Shown here in pieces: positions 31,876 to 42,232 of a DNA stretch of 64,000 bases (position 1 is the stretch's first letter; each line of letters begins with the position of its first letter). The notes below the pieces were generated by a model that ran no database searches, had not been told where the DNA came from, and was given only the letters and a program-made list of their open reading frames with translations. The stretch is from Chlorops oryzae (Eukaryota; Arthropoda; Insecta; Diptera; Chloropidae). The DNA lies in the NCBI GenBank assembly GCA_020466095.1, contig CM035806.1:115672737-115736736 (forward strand). Reading direction: 5' to 3'. The translations under genes were made by a program, and so were the position numbers.

Positions 31876-34329
31876 GTTTGTTGAATATATGTTCATGGAA
31901 CGCTAACGGTATAGGCCACCACAAACTAGAATTAATGCACTATCTCTCCGATAAATCAATTGACGTAATGCTCATTTCAGAGACACACCTGACAGATAAA
32001 AACAATTTTTATATCCCCGGGTTCAACTTCTATAAAACTAATCACCCTGATGGTAAGGCTCATGGTGGTACAAGTATATTAATTCGCAGTAGAATTAAAC
32101 ATTTCTGTTTAAATTCATACTCTAAAACCTACTTGCAAGCAACATCTATCTGCTTACAAACGAACGGCAGCAACCTAACTCTGTCAGCTATTTATGCACC
32201 ACCCCGCTACCCTGTAAGTGAACAACAGTTTAAAGGACTATTTAGTTCGTTAGGCAACAGATTTTTAGCTGCAGGTGACTATAATGCAAAACATACCCAC
32301 TGGGGCTCACGGCTAATCAATCCAAAAGGTAGACAACTATATAACACTTTAATTAATAGTGGTGGTGGGCTCGATTTCTTGTCACCATCCCAACCAACTT
32401 ACTGGCCCACAGACCAAAGAAAAATTCCAGATCTTATTGACTTTGCCATTGTCAAAGGAGTAGATAGGTCAAGTGTTTCAACCACGACTAGCTTTGATCT
32501 TTCTTCAGATCATTCTCCTGTGTATTTTCGACTTTCGGAATCATCCACTCACTCCAAGCCAGCCCTCGGACTAACGTCTTCCAAAACAAATTGGCTCAAA
32601 TTTAAAAAATATGAAGCCACTCATATACACACAAGCTACACAATAGAGTGCAAAGATCACGTGGAAGATGCCGTAAACGTACTTAATTCTATTTTAACGT
32701 CAGCGGCAGAAAATTCAACTCCACAAATACAAAAAGAGATTTCACCACCAATAGTGAAATACAAAGACTTGTATTAGAAAAGCGAAAGAAAAGGCGCGAA
32801 TGGCAACAAAATAGGTCCCCAGAAGGCAAACATATATTAAAGGCAGCCACAGAAGAGCTGAAAAAAGCGCTGCAAAGAGAAAAAGATCAGGAATGTCAAA
32901 ATTATGTCTCTAATCTTTCACCACATAAGTAAGGAAAATGGTCGCTATGGAAAGCGAACAAAACCTTAAAAACACCCATACAGGGTGAATCTCCGATTAG
33001 AGACTCCAATGGCAATTGGGCACGCAGTAATGAAGAAATAGCGGCAACATTTGCAAAGCACTTGAGCTTTGTGTTTCAACCTAATCCACCCCCAATCGCT
33101 TCCACGCAAATGAAATAAAGGAAATCATTAAACACCAATTGTCCCCGAAAAAAGCACCAGGTCATGATCAGATAACTCAAAAAATGATTATAGAGATGCC
33201 GTTTATTGCTATAATTTTTGTCACAAAGCTTTTCAACTCAATAATTAAATTTGCACATTTTCCGGCTGCATGGAAACGATCATTAATCACTATGATTCCA
33301 AAGCCAGGCAAGGACGTTACAATAGTATCGTCCTATCGACCGATAAGCCTCCTTCCATGCCTCTCAAAGCTATTTGAAAAGGCATTGCTCTCCAAGTTGA
33401 CTCCTTACATTAATGAAAGCAATATTATTCCATCTCATCAATTTGGTTTTCGAAAAAATCATGGAACGATTGAGCAGGTGAATCGTGTAACAAACGAAAT
33501 AAGGAAAGCATTTGAATATAAAGAGTATTGCTCCGCAGTTTTTCTTGATGTGGCTCAAGCCTTCGACAGAGTTTGGCACGAAGGCCTCATTCTCAAAACT
33601 AAGAGCCTCATCCCTCCAAATACACATGAAACACTTGCATCTTACTTAAAAAATAGATCATTTCGGGTAAAATATAAGGATCATATAACACAAGATATTG
33701 AAATAAAAGCAGGCGTCCCCCAAGGAAGTGTTCTTGGCCCCTTCCTATACTTATTATACACCACAGACTTTCCCTTAAGCAGTAGCACCACAATATCTAC
33801 TTTTGATGATGATACAGCAATTATAAGTCGGCAAAAATACCCAATTTCAGCTGCTAGGAACCTTCAAATGCATTTAAAATTAGTTGAAAAATGGCTAGCT
33901 CTTTGGCGTATAAAGGTAAATGAACAAAAATGTAAGCACGTCACATTCACACTTAAAAGGGGAATCTGCCCACCCGTATCTATTAATAATATTTTAGTAC
34001 CACAGGCCGACAATGTAAACTATTAAGGTTTCCATTTGGACAAACGTCTTACTTGGCGCAAACACGTTGAAGCCAAACGAACTCTCATGAAATGAAAAGC
34101 CTCTAAGCTTCATTGGTTAATTAACTCACGCTCTCTTTTGAACGTTGAATACAAGGTGCTTTTATACGTAAGTGTAATCAAACCGATTTGGACGTACGGG
34201 CTACAGCTATGGGGCAACACTAGCTCCACGACTGTAGAACTTATACAAAGAACTCAATCGAAAATTTTAAGATTAATTACAGGTGCTCCATGGTTTATCC
34301 GAAACGAAAACATCCACCGCGACCTTTGA
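31872..34329 (+). pseudogene. Jockey-clade ORF2: endonuclease and reverse transcriptase
   Basis: ATG 31872 starts MSLLNICSWNANGIGHHKLE. The endonuclease motifs ISETHLTDKNNF, AGDYNAKHTHWGS and SSDHSPVYF follow. The frame breaks near 32750, again after a TAA near 32930, and near 33110. The RT is open from 33139 with KAPGHDQIT, LITMIPKPGKD, SYRPISLLP, AVFLDVAQAFDRVWH, VPQGSVLGPFLYLLY and STFDDDTAI, where the usual FADD box reads FDDD. Further stops (34024 and near 34093) precede LGFHLDKRLTW-like and YGLQLWG segments. It is inactive. Confidence 0.8.
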
Positions 34330-34611
34330 TGATATACTGTCGGGAAACACTCACGTCGAAGAGCACTCCCATCGCAACAGCGATCGGCTCGACCAACGTG
34401 GTCACGGAGCGGTAGCTCCTACGTAAACCAATCATGTCGTTCAGTCTCCCCGTCGTGTCCACGACCGACTTGGCGACAGGGGCGCTTTGCCGGTAACTGA
34501 GTAGCCTCTGCCATAAATCGATACACAACAGATTCCGGTAAATTCCTTCACTGGCAAAAACTGTTTCGCCATAAATTTCGACATGAAAAAAAAAAAAAAA
34601 AATTAAAATAA
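34330..34611. other. GC-richer stretch with an unexplained minus ORF
   Basis: Between the LINE ORF2 and its A-run lies CpG-rich sequence. On minus the frame is open from about 34660 through VEIYGETVFASEGIYRNLL, LWQRLLSYRQSAPVAKSV and LRRSYRSVTTLVEPIAVAMG to 34295. I do not recognise it. It could be another element's fragment or chance in the 3' UTR. Confidence 0.3.
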
Positions 34612-34903
34612 AAAATTTATTATTTAGCCCGATCCCGTGGCACATATTATGTACAAACAACTATATATGAGTTCTTAAGCCCGCTCCGAGGCAAGTTTAT
34701 CTTGTATAAAAATTTATTATTTAAGCCCGATCCCGTGGCACATATTTTGTACAAACAACTATATATGAGTTCTTAAGCCCGCTCCGAGGCACGTTTATCT
34801 TGTATAAAAAATTTATTATTTAAGCCCGATCCCGTGGCACATATTAAGTACAAACAACTATATATAAGTTCTTAAGCCCGCTCCGCGGCACGTTTATACA
34901 AGA
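34612..34903. repeat. 98-bp tandem repeat, three units
   Basis: Units are marked by GCCCGATCCCGTGGCACATA at 34627, 34725 and 34824 (spacing 98-99 bp). Each also contains CAAACAACTATATA and CTTAAGCCCGCTCCG. It follows directly on the LINE's A-rich tail. It is non-coding and not found elsewhere in the window. Confidence 0.85.
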
Positions 34904-35029
34904 AACTTTACAACCGAAAACTTTTGTAAAGTTATGTAAAATAAGATTTAAGATTCTACAACTTATTGTTAGTTCTTTACAAATAAGAAGATTCAAAAAA
35001 CAAGTCCCGTTCAAAAAAAAAAATTTTTT

Positions 35030-35415
35030 TTCTTAATATCAAGTGAATTTTTCTTGGCAAATAATTAAAATGCTTATCTGCGAGAACCACTGTAAACTGA
35101 TTTCGTTCAAACTTCACATAAACCATCTAGAGCCCCTCCCCAATGAAGCCTGAAATTTTAAATAAATTCGGATGACGCGAATCGCTGCTATGGTCATAAT
35201 TTGACTGCGCGGACCACTGAGGGCCGATTTCGTACAAACTTCACATAAACCATATACAGCCCCTCGCAAACGAAGCCTAAAATTTAAAATACAATCGGAT
35301 GACGCGAATCGCTGCTATGGGCATATTTTGACTGATCGGACCACTGAGGGCCGATGTTGTTCAAACTTCACAGAAACCATCTGCAGACCGTCCCCAACGA
35401 AGCCTGCAATTTTGC
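35030..35415. repeat. 127-bp tandem repeat, three units, copy 1
   Basis: GATTTCGTTCAAACTTCACA-type starts occur at 35099, 35226 and 35353, exactly 127 bp apart. Each unit contains ACGAAGCCT, GGATGACGCGAATCGCTGCT and GACCACTGAGGGCCGAT. It begins after AATATCAAGTGAATTTTTCT. The same three-unit block with the same edges is at 40680-41055, so it is a mobile or duplicated unit rather than a local expansion. Confidence 0.85.
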
Positions 35416-35682
35416 TTGTAAGTAACTTTGGGAAAATGCATCGATTAAATTGTGTTTTGTTCGAGTTTTGATCAAAACACCGGTGCCGCCGTGTGGCTTT
35501 CCATCTGGGTGATGAGTGCCATAAAACATATAAGTTTTAATAGTAAAATTATTTTTGCTTGTAAGGTGGGTTTCACTGACGAGCATTACGTCAATTGAAT
35601 GAAATTCAAGAAATGTTTAAATTTCAAGCTTGTGTTGTCGAATGCCGTTCGCATTCCAATGACAAATTTTAAAGACACTCAT
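35415..35682 (-). pseudogene. Jockey-clade ORF2 start (endonuclease fragment)
   Basis: ATG overlaps the ORF1 TGA (ATGA at about 35679-35682). The frame reads MSVFKICHWNANGIRQHKLE, then a TAA, then SIDVMLVSETHLTSKNNF and HHPDGKPHGGTGVLI. It ends after YLQAKLQ at the 127-bp repeat. These are the opening motifs of the APE endonuclease. The catalytic SDH part and the RT are gone. Confidence 0.75.
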
Positions 35683-36931
35683 TTCCTTGCAATTAGAATT
35701 TGCATGAGTTGGCTTTGAGCACGTATCATCTCTTGCAGCATTGATTGCACAGTTGAAGTGAACTGCATCATGCAGTTAGTCAAATTCGAGATCATTGATT
35801 CCAAATTTGATATGGCACCTTGAAGGTGCACCGCAGTGTTCAACCTGAGAGCGTCAGCGTACGAAATAGTCATAGGAGTACGGCCAGGATGTGCTGCTGG
35901 AGCAAAAGGTGCTTGAGGTTGGGTCGCAGTGTTAGACTTTACTGCGTCAGCATATGAAAATGCTTTGGAAGGAAGAGCAGCTGATGCTGGCCCTTGCTGG
36001 CTCGCCAAGAAGTTCGGAACTTCTTGGTGAGTTTTCCGCTTGGGTTGATCTTTTTTTTTTATTGCCATGTAGATTGGGCATCCACGATAACTCGCTTTGT
36101 GGTTACCACCACAGTTGCTGCATTTTCTTACATCAGGGTTGTCTTGATCAACTTGACAAGAGTACGAAGAATGCCGATCTCCACATGTAGCGCACACAGG
36201 GTGCAAATTGCAATAGTTTTGCGTGTGACTAAATTCTTGGCAATTAGAGCATTGAATCGGTCCTTTCCGCTCATGAGGCTCTTCGACCGTAATTTTGCGG
36301 TGTAGGAAAAATTGCAGAATATATATTGGGTGGACCTCGTTCTGTTTTAGTTTTTGGGAGTAAGCTGAAGGATCAAGCTCAATGCGATATAGGGGTTGCG
36401 GAATATTTAGTTTTTTTTAAATATTAAAAACGGTTTTCGTTGGAAAATCTGCAGCTTGCAGAGCTCCTTTGATCTCTGCTGGGTCAACTGAGGGCTGGAT
36501 GCCTTTAATTACTACCACTAAACCTTTGCTTGCTTTAAGCTGGTAGGTATAGTAGCTTTTTTTGAGTGCATCAAAGTGATTCATCAGGGTACGAAAGTGG
36601 GTTTCCATATAAATTTGTATTTTAGTTTCTTTCACGTTACCTCTTTTATTGGAAACAACGTGAAAGTTGCTATTGCCAATGGAATGAGCGATAGTTGCTA
36701 CTAGAGCGTTGGAACATTCCTCACGCAAGTAGATTGGAGGCTTAATTTTTTTTTGATGGGGTTTGGTGTAGATGATTCATTATCATCTTTGCTAGCAAGC
36801 AGCGCAAATCTATTTTGGCTTGGGCTAGTAGCAGTACTCGTTGATGCATTGGGTTTCAATACTTTTAGAGCCTTCTGTCCTTGCATTTATTTGGGACTCA
36901 ATTTCCTCTTAATGTTCACGTAGCGATCCAT
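35679..36931 (-). pseudogene. Jockey-clade ORF1 (gag), minus copy
   Basis: ATG 36931 reads MDRYVNIKRKLSPK, stop, MQGQKALKVLKPNAS and SQNRFALLASKDDN. After a shift it continues GNVKETKIQIYMET, SYYTYQLKASKGLVVVIKG and DPAEIKGALQ (to 36417). Further on come a DPSAY-type segment and three knuckles ending CSNCGGNHKASYRGC. The tail carries two copies of SYADA (FSYADAVKSN and ISYADALRLN) and ends MQILIARK. The same parts occur in the same order in the plus copy. Confidence 0.8.
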
Positions 36932-37300
36932 GTCTGTTTGCACTGCCGACCCCGTTTGCTTTTCGTGGACGCCAACGTTTTTTGCTATAGCGGCAGCGGC
37001 GCTAGCATTCACTTGAGCAGAGCGCACGGCTGAGCTCTGAGCAGCGGTTTGAGCAGCAATTTCGGCTTCGTTTTGTCTGCTGCATTCTTCTTTTGGCTTA
37101 GTGTTTGTCAGTATGTCGGTTGTTTCTCCGTTTTGAAGTGATACTGTTGTTGTTGAAAAGGTTAGGCTTGCAATAAGAACAGAAACCGTTGAAATTGTAG
37201 CTGTGTACTTAGGACTAACAAAAGTATTAGTTAGCGTACTTACGCATTACTGCATTTGTTTGCTGCGGTGTGCGGGAAAGCTTGCCTGAAGTCACCGAGT

Positions 37301-38018
37301 GAAGGTTCAGCAGAGCATTTTGTTGTTGGAACGATTCGGTAATACTGTGCGAGCGACGTCGGCCGCACGGCGGCGAACGTTGAACACATATTTTATTTTC
37401 AATTTTTTTCTTCTTTGTTTCACAATAAAATCCATAAATGACTTAAGCTTTTCTCGAAATACTCTCATTTGTCCTAGATCAGTTACATTTCCGTCATAGT
37501 TGATCGCATCTCGCAAATGTATGTGTACTTGTGTGTATGTGCTTGTATCTAGTCTACGTCGAAAACTGTAAAATACTTTTCTACATGTCGAAAACCTGGA
37601 TCATATCGAAAACTCTTAATCGTCCAAGAATTTAAAGAACGGCTCACTATATCGTTCTTACTCTCTTAAAGTATTGAATCTATCGACATACACGTTCTCC
37701 AACTTGTATATTCCCAAAATACACAGATATGAAGTATGAATTCATGTTGGTCAATATAAACAATCAATTTATTTTATAGCGGCCTTAACACGTTCATGTT
37801 TGTCTGCAAGCATTGCATCATGCAGAGAAATTTCAAAAACTACTAATTTCTTAGCGTTTCTGCATGTCATACATGAATTTTGTGCATTTACACGGTCATT
37901 TTTTTCATCACGCCCCGAATGACGGCAAGTAAACGTGAACGTGTAAAGGCCGCTTATGACACTCGCATCATGCAAAGAATGCGAACAATTATGACCATGC
38001 AAACCCATTTATGCCAGA

Positions 38019-38049
<31 letters not shown>

Positions 38050-38167
38050 GGGGGGGGGGGGGGGAGAGAGAGAGAGAGAGAGAAATATAAGAAAGGAATT
38101 GGAAACTTGGGAATTTACGCTCCAATGACGAAATAATAGAGGAAGTGTTTGATGACATCGAAATAAG
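37301..38167. other. no gene; short repeats and a simple-sequence tract
   Basis: Three spaced TCGAAAAC motifs lie at 37559-37612, and ATTTCAAAAAC / GCATCATGCA motifs recur near 37810 and 37960. A purine tract, GA-rich then about 17 Gs then GA-rich, runs about 38012-38084. The ORFs here are repeat-derived. Confidence 0.5.
38012..38084. repeat. purine microsatellite (GA)n-G17-(GA)n
   Basis: AGAGAGAAAGAGAGAG flanks an uninterrupted G run of about 17, followed by (GA)n. Such a tract can form unusual DNA structure and is prone to length errors. Confidence 0.9.
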
Positions 38168-40380
38168 TGATGACCAAGGCTCAGTTCTTTGAGTGAATAA
38201 AATTCATAGTCATCTTATAAGACTTACATTTTTTAAACATAAATGACTAAAATAAATGATAAATGACCCAAAAATAAAACTAAAATTCATATATTTTTCG
38301 CACAAAAATCTTTGTTTTTATTGCAATTGATGCAGGTAAATTTTTTCGACACTTTTTTGTAGTCTACTCCAATTTGGTTCGGTAGTCTACGGTAGGTATT
38401 CGACATGTCGAAAATGTCAATAACTCGACAGAGAATTCGACATGCCGACACAGATTTTTACATACATATCTACTACATACTGGTGAAATAGTTTTTTGCA
38501 TTTCAAAATATGATTTTCTTGATTTTCCCGGATCATAAGCATATATGCGTAAAAGTTCATAGCGCTGACGTTTTTATTTATTTCACGTTCTGAAAAAAGC
38601 AATAAACCCATTAAATCCCACCCTCTGATAATGTGCAGAAGTGGGTACTATGAATTTACTCCCCATAGCTTAATTAAGAAAACAAATTGCTATTCCAAAT
38701 TTCCAGGGGCGCCTCTGACATAGGAAAGGGTTATTTGAATATGCCTCACGGGCCCTATATCTCTTTTTGAAGACATTTGAAGAAAACATGAAGCACGTAG
38801 TTGGATTCGAAATAGCGTAAAATAATTAAAAGGAAGCGTCTAAAAATTTGTTTCAAAGAAGTTTTTGTTGCTCGCATTTCACGAAACTTAAAAGATTAAA
38901 AACATTCTTGACGTTGACTAACGTCACATAGCTACCATTGCTGCATAGCTACCGATGCCTTACAATAACTCACCTGGATTTACAGGATCTACCATTTTGA
39001 TATTGACATAGTGTCCGATTTCACCTCTACAAAATAAAACAGAATATTGTAGGGCATCATATGCACGGTGGGTTTCGCACACACGCTGTAGTTGATTACT
39101 TCGTCGTCGCAATACAATGTCACGCGACTCAAACTCGTTGCCAACAATGACAATTGCAATCTCATCATTAGTTGGTGCATTAAATCTTCGTTCATGTTCA
39201 CCAATCGGTCTTCTGTCAGCGCGGATCACCACTTTATGATCATCAGTTTGCATTAGATCCAATGCTGTCTTAAATGTCTTAACCAACTCATTATGTTCAT
39301 GAAATAGTGCTTGAAATTCTTGAATTATCATTCTATTGGCACCTGTAAAAATTCACAACGGGGGTGCATTGACCTTCAGTATTGCCAAGAAAATAAATTT
39401 GCAAAAATTGATAATTCGCATCTGGAAGTGGTAGCAATGATCCAATATTGTGATAAATCTGACGTTGTATCTGTAATGTTGAAGAACGATCAGGGCTTGG
39501 GAAAATACTTATTTCGATGTTTTCGTTTAATGCTTGATCCTTAAGTTACCTTAAATGTCGGCATAAAGTTATTCCTTATCATATTTGTTGCTCCAAACGA
39601 AATCATTTGAAAACACGAATTGTACGTTTGAATGTTGTCAAAAAAATTTTTTGATTCTCGTGATGTTCCGGAAAGCGATGTGGTTAATGCTTCAGGGGGA
39701 TACTGCGGTTCTGTTAGTCGAACTTTCCCAGATGCGCAACACATTCCAGGTTTTCCACTTTCAAATTTGAGGGCATTGCAATAACAACATACCTTGTCCA
39801 TTACGTCAATAACAACAAATTTATGCGAGCTATAATCAATAGTATTGTTATACCGAAATCCAGCTCCGTTCAAAACAACATTTACATTGTTTTGTGTAGA
39901 GCGGCCTTGTCTTTCACGATTCCGGCGGATATTCAATCTACTTTCTTCGTTATAGTCAGTACGTTCTTGCGTTGAAAGACATGAACGCGATCCGGCAGTT
40001 TCTTCTCGATTTAACAGATTGCTATTTTCTCTTTGCTCTTGGCTTTCATTTCTTATAGCATTAAATGCATTTTGCGTACTTCATGTTCTACGACCAATGT
40101 CGGCTCTCGATCTTCTAGGCATTTTTTGATATATGTTATACAATAGGTTTTTAATCATAAAATAAGGGGATTTGTTCAGTTCTCGAAGAATTAACTTTAT
40201 ATAATTCCACAAAAAATTAACTTTATTTGTAAAAAAATTTTCACAAATCGTTTTACAATATTTTTCTCAAAATATTTCGAACATACGAAAGAAAAATTAA
40301 GTAGGCAATGATAAAAATGTCGGAATGTATAGAGGAAACTATTCGAATCAATTCATTATGAAAGCAGAATTCATAATAGC
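38168..40380. repeat. Helitron-bearing block, copy 3
   Basis: This begins at AAGTGATGACCAAGGCTCAG, the point where the Helitron-related part of copies 1 and 2 begins, and lacks the DUF4806-like and hAT fragments. It keeps about 115 bp (39209-39325) lost in copies 1 and 2 and about 30 bp near 40050 that those copies lack. It continues into the 100-bp repeats at 40381. It therefore looks closer to the ancestral unit. Confidence 0.8.
38440..39960 (-). pseudogene. Helitron N-terminal domain fragment, copy 3 (most complete)
   Basis: On minus: MNIRRNRERQGRSTQNNVNV, AGFRYNNTIDYSSHKFVV, CCYCNALKFESGKPGMCC, ALTTSLSGTSRESKNFF and NSCFQMISFGATNM (39936-39541). A GTAACT..TTACAG intron precedes IYHNIGSLLPLPDANYQF. 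FHEHNELVKTFKTALDLM, VVIRADRRPIGEHERRFNAP and CETHRAYDALQYSVLFCRGE follow (39331-38960). Then a GTGAGT donor, and NVSAMNFYAYMLMIREN with HILKCKKLFHQYVVDMYVKI (38611-38440). The protein resembles the region before the HUH Rep domain of Helitron transposases. Rep and helicase are not found anywhere in the window. Confidence 0.85.
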
Positions 40381-40680
40381 CATGGTCAAAGTTTAACCCA
40401 ATTAGAGCAGTACATTTGGCTGTTACATTCACGATTCAAAATAGTCAACTTTCAACTTGCAAAAATTCGCGAATGATGGCCATGATCAAAGTTTAACCCT
40501 AATAGAGCAGTACATTTGGCTGCTACATTCCCGATTCAAAATATTGAGATTCCAGTTTTGCAAAATTTGCACACCTTATTAATTAGTTAATTATTAATGT
40601 GAATTTAATTTGCATATTCGAACGAAAAGCAAACAAATGATGCTGATTATCGTAGATTGATAAATTCAATTTTACTTTTC
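40381..40680. repeat. 100-bp tandem repeat block, copy 3
   Basis: Two units begin ATGGTCAAAGTTTAACCCA (40383) and GATCAAAGTTTAACCCTAAT (about 40484), followed by the tail ending CAATTTTACTTTTC. Here it directly adjoins the Helitron fragment and then the 127-bp repeat. Confidence 0.75.
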
Positions 40681-41055
40681 GTGATATCAAGTGAATTTTT
40701 CTTGGCAAATAATTAAAATGCTTATTTGCGAGAACCACTGCAAACCGATTTCGTTCAAACATCACATAAACCATCTTAAGCCCCTCCCCAACGAAGCCTG
40801 AAATTTTAAATACATTCGGATGACGCGAATCGCTGCTGTGGTCATAATTTGACTGCGCGGACCACTGAGGGCCGATTTCGTTCAAACTTCACATAAACCA
40901 TCTACAGCCCCTCGCAAACGAAGCCTAAAATTTTAAATACAATCAGATGACGCGAATCGCTGCTATGGTAATATTTTGACTGATCGGACCACTGAAGGCC
41001 GATGTTGTTCAAACTTCACAGAAACCATCTGCAGACCGTCCCCAACGAAGCCTGC
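40680..41055. repeat. 127-bp tandem repeat, three units, copy 2
   Basis: Unit starts lie at 40747, 40874 and 41001, again 127 bp apart, with the same left edge (GATATCAAGTGAATTTTTCT) and right edge (AACGAAGCCTGC) as 35030-35415. It is non-coding. A shared fixed copy number of three suggests that the unit moves as a block. Confidence 0.85.
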
Positions 41056-41179
41056 GAAGAAAATCGGATGAGGTGTTTGGCCAGTTAGCGTCTATACACA
41101 AACACTTTTTTCGTTTCATTTTTATGTATATAGATTACATTGTTGTTGTGGACGGATTGTAATTCGTTCCCGACTGTCC

Positions 41180-41274
41180 TTGGTCGAAAACCGGCTGCGC
41201 CATAAATGTTGTAGCATCCTACCGGCTGCGCCATAAATGTTGTAGCATCCTACCAGCTGCGCCATAAATGTTGT
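41180..41274 (-). repeat. 31-bp repeat carrying a tRNA-type primer-binding site, three units
   Basis: On plus, ACCGGCTGCGCCATAAATGT recurs at 31-bp spacing, three times. On minus each unit reads TGGCGCAGCCGGTAGGATGC, which begins TGG and has the form of an LTR-element primer-binding site. From memory it resembles the Ser-tRNA sites of the 17.6/297 group. It adjoins the end of a minus-strand LTR. Confidence 0.65.
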
Positions 41275-42045
41275 AACGTCGGGATGAGCGTCTAAGCTGA
41301 GCAGGAATGAGAAGTCCTTTTGTTTAAATTTGATTACAACTCTTGATTTAATTCCATTAAAATATTACAATGTCCTATTCCAGCTCACTTAACTACCCTT
41401 ATCCCTAGCTAACATGGAGATCCACACTTTAACGTCCTGGCTCGTGAGTAGGTGCGCTAAAGTTGAGATCCACTGATACTATTCGAAGTCCTCTTCCATA
41501 GATCGATGATCAGCTTTATTAATCAGAAAGTGCTTTTCATGCACTTTCTTAAAGTCGATCATTTCCAAAGTGCTCTTCTGCGTCTAATCATCGTTCTATT
41601 TCTTCGGCTGGTTGTTGTTGTCGTGCTGACGCAGTTCTTTTTCCTCGTTCATGCAATGTTGAGTTATTATTGCCACACATTCTTCTGGGTGAACTTGATT
41701 GTTGTTGTTGCTATTGGCTGTGGCTTATTTCCTCTACATACATTTGAAATTTCAATTTTATGGAGACGCACTCACACGCACGATTTTCCCGCAGCTCACG
41801 CGTAATTAGAATTCCCGCTTTAAGCTGCGACCTGTTGTTGTTGTTATTGTTCTTAGCATAGGTGAGCTTATGCAGTTACTTCTGCTGACTCATTCCCATA
41901 TAATTTGTTGCTGGCTCGCCCGAACCGATGGCTCGACTGGTGACCGTTGGCTTTGGGTGTTAACGTCAGCATTTCCTCTTTGTACTTTCTTATTCTTGGC
42001 GCTAATGGTTTTGTTGTTGCATTCTACTGTTGATCGAGTAATGAG
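41275..42045 (-). mobile_element. Gypsy-type LTR (minus)
   Basis: GC-balanced, CAACAACA-rich sequence ends, on minus, at TTACAACA directly before the primer-binding-like repeats. An AATAAAGCTGATC signal lies within it on minus. The outer boundary at about 42045 is where recognisable BEL coding begins on plus, so it is approximate. No internal region follows beyond about 130 bases (to 41060), so the copy is incomplete. The plus-strand ORFs here (41506-41805 and the start of 41870-42253) are probably chance. Confidence 0.5.
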
Positions 42046-42232
42046 TCGAAGAACTGTTTGTGCTGTTGTGACACACAACAATACCTTGGAAAGGTTTTCT
42101 TCTCTCCCTCGCGCCTGGCGAGTACTAAGCTATTGTTTTCGCTTCGTTTTTCGGACCCATCCCCATTATCGACTCTTTAAAAAATGCGCTTTCCATTCCG
42201 AAATCTCTTGTCTTCAGAAACAACACAACATA

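Larger units (their letters stand above)
30601..34602 (+). mobile_element. Jockey-clade LINE (plus copy)
   Basis: The order is 5' region, ORF1 (30692-31875), ORF2 (31872-34329) and an A-rich tail at about 34584-34602. ORF1 carries three cysteine knuckles. ORF2 has an endonuclease and RT but no RNase H, which with the gag style fits the Jockey clade (BS/Helena-like). The stretch 34330-34583 before the A-run does not look like the usual ORF2 end. Several stops and frameshifts show it is inactive. Confidence 0.8.
35415..37300 (-). mobile_element. Jockey-clade LINE (minus copy), 3' part missing
   Basis: On minus this has a 5' region (about 37300-36932), ORF1 (36931-35679) and the first part of ORF2 (35682 to about 35415). 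ORF2 ends abruptly in the endonuclease, where the 127-bp repeat begins. LINE insertions are usually cut at the 5' end, so loss of the 3' part points to later deletion or insertion. It is related to, but clearly diverged from, the plus copy at 30601. Confidence 0.8.

Noticed and set aside
37880..38128. 82-codon ORF with Arg/Glu/Gly runs
   Set aside because: Produced by the GA/G purine tract.
41506..41805. 99-codon hydrophobic ORF as a membrane protein
   Set aside because: It lies within a minus-strand LTR, has no homologous motif, and its hydrophobicity follows from GTT/TTG-rich antisense sequence.
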